This document shows, in pieces, positions 6,432-11,015 of a DNA stretch of 11,015 bases (its first letter is position 1; the number at the start of each line of letters is the position of its first letter). The DNA is taken from positions 1 through 11,015 of the forward strand of contig CAAGLS010000263.1 in the NCBI GenBank assembly GCA_900770845.1, in the 5' to 3' direction. Position numbers and translations under genes: made by a program. This stretch comes from an uncultured Prevotella sp. Its GTDB lineage: Bacteria; Bacteroidota; Bacteroidia; Bacteroidales; Bacteroidaceae. The notes below the pieces were generated by a model. The model was not told the DNA's origin, searched no databases, and worked only from the letters and a program-made list of their open reading frames with translations.

Positions 6432-6842
6432 CTATCCAATCTCTATCTGTCGGCCACCCTTCTGCTCCTCCTGCTGAATCTTGGGCAGGGTGACGGTGAG
6501 GATGCCATCGGCCACGCGTGCGCCAATCTTGTTCTTGTCCACCTCGTCGGGCAAGATGAGCGTCTGCTCGTAGGTGGTGTAGGAAAACTCGCGGCGCAGG
6601 TAGTGGGCCTGCTCCTCGGTGGCCTTGCGGTGGTTCTCCATCTTGATGGTGAGGTTGCCCTCCTGGTTCACATTGATGTTGAAATCCTCCTTCCTCAGTC
6701 CGGGAGCTGCAAGCTCCACGATATAGGATGTGGGAGTCTCAAGCACGTTGATGGCGGGGGCTGTAGCCTTGGCCGGAACCTTGTCTGTATTGTCAAAGAA
6801 GTCGTTGAACACTTCTGGAAGCCAAAAATTTCTGTTGTACAT
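6432..6842 (-). CDS. Small heat shock protein, Hsp20/alpha-crystallin family
   Basis: This 136-residue protein is an ATP-independent holdase that binds unfolding proteins in the cytoplasm as large oligomers. The alpha-crystallin domain covers about residues 29-121 and begins with PAINVLETPTSYIVELAAPG. It ends with the conserved A-x-x-x-G-I-L signature in ARVADGILTVTLPK (108-121). The C-terminal tail has the I-x-I oligomerisation motif as IEI (133-135). The N-terminal arm is short (WLPEVFNDFF), typical of Bacteroidota members. A good Shine-Dalgarno AGGAG lies 8 nt before the ATG at 6842, unlike most genes here, which suggests efficient translation under stress. It has its own terminator. I find no convincing promoter consensus upstream; TATGCTTG on the minus strand at 6909-6902 is one base off. 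Confidence 0.95.
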   Translation of the reverse strand: MYNRNFWLPEVFNDFFDNTDKVPAKATAPAINVLETPTSYIVELAAPGLRKEDFNINVNQEGNLTIKMENHRKATEEQAHYLRREFSYTTYEQTLILPDEVDKNKIGARVADGILTVTLPKIQQEEQKGGRQIEIG

Positions 6843-7445
6843 ATTATGTTCTCCTATTTGTTTTGTTCGTTTGATGTTTGTCTACACCTGGTAAGGTGCA
6901 ACAAGCATACCAACGCAGGAAAGACGACAGGTTGGCACGCGAGGGCTGACACGATGGCAGAGGGGGCGCTCTCCCCAACGAAAAAGACGGCGACGCTTCA
7001 CAGTGTCTCCGTCATTTCTCGTTGTGGACCCATGACAGCGCACGGGTCGGATGTAAACCAAAGTCGTGCTTCATGGCGGTTTTAGATCCGTTTGATTATA
7101 CAGAGTGCCAACCCATTGTGGAAAGGGTTGGTGTGGCTTCGAAGGAAAATGTTCTGCAAGATTTCTTGGATTGAAGAGTGTGGCGTGGATACTCAACCCA
7201 TTACTCAACTGAGGCTCTGGTAAAACCTGTAACGTGTAACAAGTAAAGTCCACGCCACTTGATATCTTCTTTTGCTCTTTCGTCTCGGTGCAAAATGCAA
7301 TACCAATAGCGTGGACGTCCTTGCAGATTATCAACGTTACGTATATTTGCCAGAATTCAGTTGAAGATAATTTGCCGAACGTCACTCCCCGCCTTTCGGG
7401 CGGAGGCAGCAGGCCGCCAACGGCGACCGCTTGCTGTTGTGAGTG
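6843..7445. other. Gene-poor intergenic stretch with hairpins and repeated GTGGAC motifs
   Basis: I find no convincing gene. CCAACCC/GGGTTGG (7108-7114 and 7125-7131) can pair. GTGGCGTGGA (7180-7189) and TCCACGCCAC (7249-7258) are perfect inverted copies 59 bp apart, and a third GCGTGGAC lies near 7311. A plus-strand TATATTTG at 7342-7349 has a TTG 18 nt upstream, slightly short of the normal spacing. On the minus strand an open frame of 125 codons (7448-7071) begins with TTG. Its sequence has no recognisable domain and its leader portion is hairpin-rich, so I treat it as doubtful. The stretch could be a decayed mobile element or carry a regulatory RNA. Confidence 0.4.
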
Positions 7446-7476
7446 CAAAGCTACACAATTTTTGCAGTATCGCCAA
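7446..7476 (-). promoter_or_regulatory. Minus-strand promoter in the gene-poor stretch
   Basis: Minus-strand TTG (7476-7474), a 20-nt spacer and TAGCTTTG (7453-7446) match the Bacteroidota promoter. Transcription would start near 7440 and run away from the men genes towards hsp20 through 300-600 bp without a confident gene. The predicted product is either the doubtful 125-codon frame or a noncoding RNA. Confidence 0.5.
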
Positions 7477-7568
7477 GAGATTGCCGGTTTTTTTTGCGGA
7501 TTTTTTCTGCTGGGGCTTTTTGGAGAGGGGGAGAGAGCGAGGAGGGGGCGAAGGGGCGTCGGAGATCA

Positions 7569-7600
7569 TCAGAGATCTCAGAGCTCTCTGAGATCTCTGA
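7569..7600. repeat. Perfect 15-bp inverted repeat, SacI/BglII-like palindrome
   Basis: TCAGAGATCTCAGAG (7569-7583) and CTCTGAGATCTCTGA (7586-7600) are perfect inverted copies separated by two bases. Each arm contains the shorter palindrome AGAGATCTCT or its partner, so several registers of pairing exist. CTGAGA recurs at 7588, 7597 and 7607. It lies about 100 bp upstream of the men promoter and has no T tract, which favours a protein-binding site over a terminator. Confidence 0.85.
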
Positions 7601-7676
7601 GACCATCTGAGATTGTCAGGGCAGGCCGCGCCCTAATTGAAAAAAACGGGCGAAGCGCTGAATAATGGTGAGGATT

Positions 7677-7708
7677 TTTGGCCGTGGTGGCAGAAATGAT
7701 TATCTTTG
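7677..7708 (+). promoter_or_regulatory. Bacteroidota-type promoter of the thioesterase-menB operon
   Basis: TTTG (7677-7680), a 20-nt spacer and TATCTTTG (7701-7708) match the consensus closely. Transcription would begin near 7713, about 24 nt before the ATG at 7737. Confidence 0.8.
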
Positions 7709-7736
7709 CACCGTAAGCATGTAAAACAAAAACACT

Positions 7737-8204
7737 ATGGATATAGAAAAACTGAAAGCCTTCAGACTGGAGAACGACGGTCTTTCCCGTACTTTAGGAA
7801 TTGAATTCCTCTCAACACCCGAGCCCGACACCGTGGCCGCGCGAATGAAAGTGAACGAGACCAACAGCCAACCCTTTGGATTCCTCTCAGGCGGCGCCTC
7901 GCTGGCCATGGCCGAGAACCTGGCCGGGGTGGGGAGCCTGGCACTTTGCCCAGACAAGATATGCGTGGGCATCAACGTGAGCGGCAACCACGTGAAGAGC
8001 GCCTTGGAGGGCGACACGGTGACGGCCCTGGCACACCTTATATATAAAGGTAGGACGCTCCACAACTGGCGCATCGACATCACCAACCGCGACGGCCGGC
8101 TCATCTCCACCGTGATGGTGACCAACTACATCATGTCGGGCGGTAAGGCCGTGAAGACGGAGCCGGTGGACGCCAACCGCAAATCAGACAACGAACAAAA
8201 ATGA
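7737..8204 (+). CDS. menI: Hotdog-fold acyl-CoA thioesterase, probable DHNA-CoA thioesterase (MenI-like)
   Basis: This 155-residue protein belongs to the PaaI/YdiI-type hotdog thioesterases. The core motif SQPFGFLSGGASLAMAENLA (residues 44-63) carries the expected catalytic Glu at residue 60, and GxxVxGNHVKSALEGDTV-like segments follow. Its job is probably hydrolysis of 1,4-dihydroxy-2-naphthoyl-CoA, the MenB product; this is inferred from its position only 7 bp before menB. Odd: the family usually has His in LHGG, where this protein has Ser51. The extra Lys/Glu-rich tail after residue 138 is hydrophilic. The start ATG follows a strong promoter, and the short leader AAAACAAAAACACT is A-rich rather than a Shine-Dalgarno sequence. 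The fold assignment is firm, the substrate inferred. Confidence 0.88.
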   Translation: MDIEKLKAFRLENDGLSRTLGIEFLSTPEPDTVAARMKVNETNSQPFGFLSGGASLAMAENLAGVGSLALCPDKICVGINVSGNHVKSALEGDTVTALAHLIYKGRTLHNWRIDITNRDGRLISTVMVTNYIMSGGKAVKTEPVDANRKSDNEQK

Positions 8205-8211
8205 TACAGCA

Positions 8212-9036
8212 ATGGAAAGAGAATGGAAGAAAATAGAAGGATTCGACTTCAAGGAAATCCTGTTTGAGGAGTATGACCACATCGCGAAGATCACCATCAA
8301 CCGACCGCGCTACCGCAACGCCTTCACGCCCCTGACGGTGTGGGAGATGAGCCAGGCCTTCAGCTACTGCCGCGAAACGCTCGGCATACGCGTGGTCATC
8401 CTCACCGGAGCCGGCGACAAGGCTTTCTGCTCGGGCGGCGACATGCACGTGAAAGGCCGCGGCGGATACGTGGGGCAGGACGGAGTGCCACGCCTCAACG
8501 TGCTCGACGTGCAGATGCAAATCCGCAGGCTGCCGAAACCCGTCATCGCCATGGTGAACGGTTATGCCATAGGTGGAGGCCACGTGCTGCACGTGGTGTG
8601 CGACCTGACCATCGCCTCGGAGAATGCCATCTTCGGACAGACGGGACCCAAGGTGGGATCGTTTGACGCCGGGTTGGGAGCCAGCTATCTGGCACGTATC
8701 GTGGGACAGAAGAAAGCCCGCGAAATCTGGTATCTCTGCCGCCAGTATTCGGCCAAGGAGGCCGAGCAGATGGGACTGGTCAACAAGGTGGTGCCCCAGG
8801 ATAAGTTGGAGGATGAGACCGTGGCCTGGTGTGAGACCATCATGGAGCGCTCGCCGCTGGCCATCCGCATGATGAAGGCGGGCTTCAACGCCGAACTCGA
8901 CGGTCAGGCCGGCATCCAGGAACTCGCCGGCGACGCCACCATGCTCTACTACACCCTCGACGAGGCACAGGAGGGCGGCCGCGCCTTCTTGGAAAAACGC
9001 AAGCCCGACTTCGACAAGTATCCGCAGTTTCCGTGA
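8212..9036 (+). CDS. menB: 1,4-dihydroxy-2-naphthoyl-CoA synthase (MenB)
   Basis: This 274-residue crotonase-family enzyme cyclises o-succinylbenzoyl-CoA to 1,4-dihydroxy-2-naphthoyl-CoA in menaquinone synthesis. Family signatures are all present: AFCSGGDMHVKG (residues 71-82) for CoA and the oxyanion hole, GYVGQDGVPRLNVLDVQ, NGYAIGGGHVLHVVCDLTIA (116-135), and FGQTGPKVGSFD (141-152), whose Gly145 is characteristic of the bicarbonate-dependent class. REIWYLCRQYSAKEAEQMGL and the C-terminal FLEKRKPDFDKYPQF follow as in other MenB proteins. One difference: GSFDAGLGASYLAR instead of the usual GSFDGG. It follows the thioesterase gene by 7 bp and shares its promoter. Downstream, only 7 bp separate its stop from that of a converging transposase-like gene. 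Confidence 0.97.
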   Translation: MEREWKKIEGFDFKEILFEEYDHIAKITINRPRYRNAFTPLTVWEMSQAFSYCRETLGIRVVILTGAGDKAFCSGGDMHVKGRGGYVGQDGVPRLNVLDVQMQIRRLPKPVIAMVNGYAIGGGHVLHVVCDLTIASENAIFGQTGPKVGSFDAGLGASYLARIVGQKKAREIWYLCRQYSAKEAEQMGLVNKVVPQDKLEDETVAWCETIMERSPLAIRMMKAGFNAELDGQAGIQELAGDATMLYYTLDEAQEGGRAFLEKRKPDFDKYPQFP

Positions 9037-9043
9037 GGGGGCG

Positions 9044-10069
9044 CTAATAGGTTGAGATGTCGCTTGCCATCTCATTGAGTTCGAGGCATTGGCCCCGTTG
9101 GATGGTAAGATGCTCATTATGGTGCTGCCATGGCGCTAAAATGAGCATCTGCCCTCTTGAACAGGCCTCGAAAGCTTTGCCGTGAGGCTTGCTCATGGAC
9201 GTTAGTCCGTTCTCCTGTAAAAGGATGAGCGGATAGCCTTTTTCATAGGCTGTACGCATGATGATTTTCTCACCTTTGGAGATGGATGGGGACACAAGAA
9301 CTGCTCCCAACGAAGCTTCCTGAATCGCATATTGGCATTGGGCGGCAATCTCGGCATCGGTGAGCCGGCGTGAGCATTTTACTTGCAGTCTGGAAGGGTA
9401 TTGCAGTAAGAAAAGATTGCCTATGGCATCAAAGGTGTGGCCTCCTGCCTGGACGCTGTGGTGTATGCGGAAATAATCAGGGTGCTGGCGCTTGATGAGC
9501 AGCCGGCGGGGATTGTCTTCCAAATAGTTCTTCCATGCTTGTAGCTCGTTCTTGCGCCACAATATCTTGTCGTTGAAATTCGGCTGGAAGAGAAGACCCT
9601 GTTTGCGGGAGGGCTGCTGTGATACAGCAGCATACCCAACCTGAGTAGCGGGCGATGACTGGGGGTGAAGCTGGCGGTAGGCTTTGTTGCAGCCTTGCTT
9701 GAAACCGAGCAGCACCTTGCCTAAGGGTATGGGGAGCTTCCGCTCCACAAACAAGATGCCGTGGAGATGGTCGGGCATCATCTGGAGGGAGACGACGCTG
9801 ACTTCAGGATGATACATGGGAATGTCTCTCCAATTTTGCGCCACTGCCTCTCCCAATGGGGAAAGCAGGATGTGGGGAAAGCAATCCGTGCCGCGTGGAG
9901 CTTCGCTCTCGCCGACAATCTGTCCGAAAAGCTGTCGACGACCCTCTGTGACCATGGTTATCATATACATGCGACGCTGTGTGTAATCGAAACCCTCGCA
10001 ACGACGGGTCATGGAGGGAATCTTTTCCCCCGCATACGCCTTTTGGGCTAAAAAAACTTGATGGTCCAT
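9044..10069 (-). CDS. Y1/HUH transposase-like protein (RAYT-like) with C-terminal DprA-like domain
   Basis: This 341-residue protein has two parts. Residues 29-190 resemble the IS200-type Y1 transposases and REP-associated RAYTs: MYMITMVTEGRRQLFG, the metal-binding HLH in MMPDHLHGILFVE (101-103), GFKQGCNKAYRQL, FNDKILWRKNELQAWKNYLE and NPRR. Tyr182 is the likely catalytic Tyr. Residues 217-335 resemble a Rossmann-type SLOG domain as in DprA: GNLFLLQYPSRLQVKCSRR, AVLVSPSISKGEK, GYPLILLQENGL and a late RGQCLELNEMA. Such proteins cut and join single-stranded DNA at repeats; a DprA-like domain could bind single strands (inference). It runs against the men genes between menB and menE. Residues 143-153 are encoded by a hairpin repeat also found upstream. 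No flanking insertion-sequence ends are visible, so it looks like a domesticated single-copy RAYT. Confidence 0.8.
   Translation of the reverse strand: MDHQVFLAQKAYAGEKIPSMTRRCEGFDYTQRRMYMITMVTEGRRQLFGQIVGESEAPRGTDCFPHILLSPLGEAVAQNWRDIPMYHPEVSVVSLQMMPDHLHGILFVERKLPIPLGKVLLGFKQGCNKAYRQLHPQSSPATQVGYAAVSQQPSRKQGLLFQPNFNDKILWRKNELQAWKNYLEDNPRRLLIKRQHPDYFRIHHSVQAGGHTFDAIGNLFLLQYPSRLQVKCSRRLTDAEIAAQCQYAIQEASLGAVLVSPSISKGEKIIMRTAYEKGYPLILLQENGLTSMSKPHGKAFEACSRGQMLILAPWQHHNEHLTIQRGQCLELNEMASDISTY
9612..9641 (-). repeat. 30-nt hairpin element inside the transposase-like gene (copy A)
   Basis: On the minus strand the element is GGTTGGGTAT followed by the stem GCTGCTGT, loop ATC, ACAGCAGC and C. It encodes residues 143-153 of the transposase-like protein, in a loop between the HUH motif and the Tyr. 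It matches the element at 10209-10238, which lies in the opposite orientation, with three differences. Confidence 0.85.
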
Positions 10070-10087
10070 AGTTCAAAGATTTAGGAA

Positions 10088-10200
10088 GCGGCTCACCTCT
10101 TGCTTTGCAGAAAAGGAGCGGCTTAGCCTCTTTCTTTGCTGAAAAGGAGCGGCTTAGCCTCTTTCTTTGCAGAAAAGGAGCGGCTCGCCTCTTGCTTTGT
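10088..10200. repeat. Four 30-31 bp direct repeats upstream of the transposase-like gene
   Basis: GCGGCT starts at 10088, 10118, 10149 and 10180 (steps 30, 31, 31). The unit is GAGCGGCTTAGCCTCTTTCT then TTGCAGAAAAG; units 2 and 3 are almost identical, units 1 and 4 carry variants (CTCACCTCTTG, CTCGCCTCTTG). GGCTTAGCC gives each unit a small hairpin. The array occupies the leader of the transposase-like gene and the region before menE. Confidence 0.85.
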
Positions 10201-10208
10201 TTATCTTG

Positions 10209-10238
10209 GGTTGGGTATGTTGCTGTATTACAGCAACC
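10209..10238 (+). repeat. 30-nt hairpin element upstream of the transposase-like gene (copy B), possible terminator
   Basis: GGTTGGGTAT is followed by the perfect stem GTTGCTGT / ACAGCAAC with loop ATT. Compared with copy A, one stem pair changes from C-G to T-A, so pairing is kept. On the plus strand CTTTTTG follows at once, so this copy could also stop transcription before menE. Confidence 0.85.
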
Positions 10239-10267
10239 TTTTTGCCCCTTTTTGTCTTTCCCATCCG

Positions 10268-10275
10268 CAAAGATA
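10268..10275 (-). promoter_or_regulatory. Possible -7 element of the transposase-like gene
   Basis: TATCTTTG on the minus strand is a perfect -7 consensus, but no TTTG is found 19-21 nt upstream. A start near 10262 would give a leader of about 190 nt that contains copy B of the hairpin element and all four 31-bp repeats. An alternative near-consensus AATCTTTG lies right before the ATG at 10069. Confidence 0.35.
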
Positions 10276-10295
10276 AGAAAAAAAGCGCACAGCCC

Positions 10296-10326
10296 TTGGC
10301 TATCGGCTTCATTTTTACTATTTTTG
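10296..10326 (+). promoter_or_regulatory. Promoter of menE
   Basis: TTG (10296-10298), a 20-nt spacer and TATTTTTG (10319-10326) fit the Bacteroidota promoter. Transcription would begin near 10331, only about 18 nt before the menE ATG. menE therefore seems to be expressed independently of menB. Confidence 0.65.
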
Positions 10327-10348
10327 CAACAATTCTCACTAAAAAGAT

Positions 10349-11015
10349 ATGACCTTACGTGATTTTATTGACGACTGGAGGAACTCCTCGCCAACGCTGA
10401 CGGTATACACCAGCGGGTCGACGGGAAAGCCGAAACCCATGGTGGTGGAGAAACAAAAGATGCTCAACTCGGCCCGCATCACCTGCGACTTCCTATCGCT
10501 GCAACCCGGCGACAGGGCCCTGCTCTGCCTGCCTCTCGACTACATCGCCGGCAAGATGATGGTGGTGCGAAGCATCGAGCGCCAACTGCAGTTGGTCTGC
10601 GTGGAGCCTTCGGGCCACCCTATGGGCATACTCGACAATGAGAAGCCCTTCGACTTGGTGGCCATGGTGCCGCTGCAGGTGTACAACTCGCTAAAGGTGG
10701 AAGAGGAGAGACGACAGCTCATGCAAGCGCGCAACCTCATCATCGGCGGCGGAGCCATCGACGCGGACCTGGAGCGGGAGCTGCGGACTTTCCCCAACGC
10801 CGTGTGGTCGACCTACGGCATGACGGAGACGCTCTCGCACATCGCCCTCAGACGCCTCAACGGAAAGGAGGCAAGCCGCTGGTATACGCCCTTCAGCAGT
10901 GTGGGCATCAGCCAGACCGAAGAGGGCTGCCTCATTGTCGACGCACCTCTCGTGCATGAGGGAAAGCTCGTGACCAACGACCGGGTGGAGATACGGGGCA
11001 ACCGATTCCGCATTC
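10349..11015 (+). CDS. menE: o-Succinylbenzoate-CoA ligase (MenE), 3' end off the window
   Basis: The visible 222 codons encode an AMP-forming acyl-CoA ligase that activates o-succinylbenzoate to its CoA ester, the MenB substrate. The ATP-binding loop YTSGSTGKPKPMVVEKQKM is at residues 20-38. Further motifs are IIGGGAID, WSTYGMTETLSHIALRRLNG (core motif A5) and GKLVTNDRVEIRGNRF with the conserved Asp of A7. The protein starts only some 20 residues before the ATP loop, so it lacks the N-terminal 120-150 residues of the Escherichia coli or Bacillus enzyme; compact MenE proteins of this kind are normal in Bacteroidota. The assignment as MenE rather than another ligase rests on the short form and on menB nearby. 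The stop codon lies beyond the right edge. Confidence 0.9.
   Translation, partial: MTLRDFIDDWRNSSPTLTVYTSGSTGKPKPMVVEKQKMLNSARITCDFLSLQPGDRALLCLPLDYIAGKMMVVRSIERQLQLVCVEPSGHPMGILDNEKPFDLVAMVPLQVYNSLKVEEERRQLMQARNLIIGGGAIDADLERELRTFPNAVWSTYGMTETLSHIALRRLNGKEASRWYTPFSSVGISQTEEGCLIVDAPLVHEGKLVTNDRVEIRGNRFRI

Noticed and set aside
9037..10348. Complete insertion sequence carrying the transposase-like gene
   Set aside because: No terminal inverted repeats or target duplication could be found around the gene; the 7-bp junction with menB holds no typical IS200-type end that I can recognise.
10105..10362. Short plus-strand frame before menE
   Set aside because: It is a translation of the 31-bp repeats and the hairpin element and overlaps the menE promoter and start.

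Overview
The window looks like a chromosomal segment of a member of the Bacteroidota, most likely a Prevotella-like member of the Bacteroidales. Three things point there. Several genes are preceded by the Bacteroidota-type promoter (TTTG or TTG about 20 nt upstream of TAnnTTTG). Shine-Dalgarno sequences are mostly weak or absent. The menaquinone enzymes and the small AMP-ligase MenE resemble the Bacteroidota versions. This placement is an inference from sequence style; no search was run.

Layout. Positions 1-1710 (minus) hold the N-terminal 570 residues of a large secreted protein that runs off the left edge. A divergent promoter region follows. Next come two tandem paralogous membrane regulators (1936-2964 and 2990-4078, plus), each with about six membrane segments and a C-terminal LuxR-type helix-turn-helix. 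Positions 4079-4677 have no gene but hold three repeat families: four 22-bp palindromic units that fold into one long hairpin, a triple 76-77 bp repeat ending in a strong hairpin, and a 19-bp tandem repeat. On the minus strand follow a peroxiredoxin (Bcp/PrxQ), a YrbG-type Na+/Ca2+ exchanger that probably shares its transcript, and an Hsp20 chaperone with its own terminator. A gene-poor stretch (6843-7736) contains a minus-strand promoter, a doubtful reading frame, a striking 15-bp-arm palindrome and the promoter of the next operon.

The right part is a menaquinone locus: a hotdog thioesterase (MenI-like), menB, then a reverse-strand Y1/HUH transposase-like gene (RAYT-like), then menE, cut by the right edge. 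The thioesterase and MenB would act consecutively (DHNA-CoA formation and hydrolysis), and MenE makes the MenB substrate. menF, menD, menH and menC are not in the window.

The most interesting element is the RAYT-like gene. Its N-terminal HUH domain appears fused to a DprA-like Rossmann (SLOG-type) domain. It lies next to four 31-bp direct repeats, and a 30-nt hairpin element occurs both inside its coding region and, inverted, upstream of it, with a compensatory base-pair change. Together with the 82-bp palindromic array at 4229-4310, this suggests a REP/REPIN-like repeat system, a hypothesis that needs a genome-wide search.
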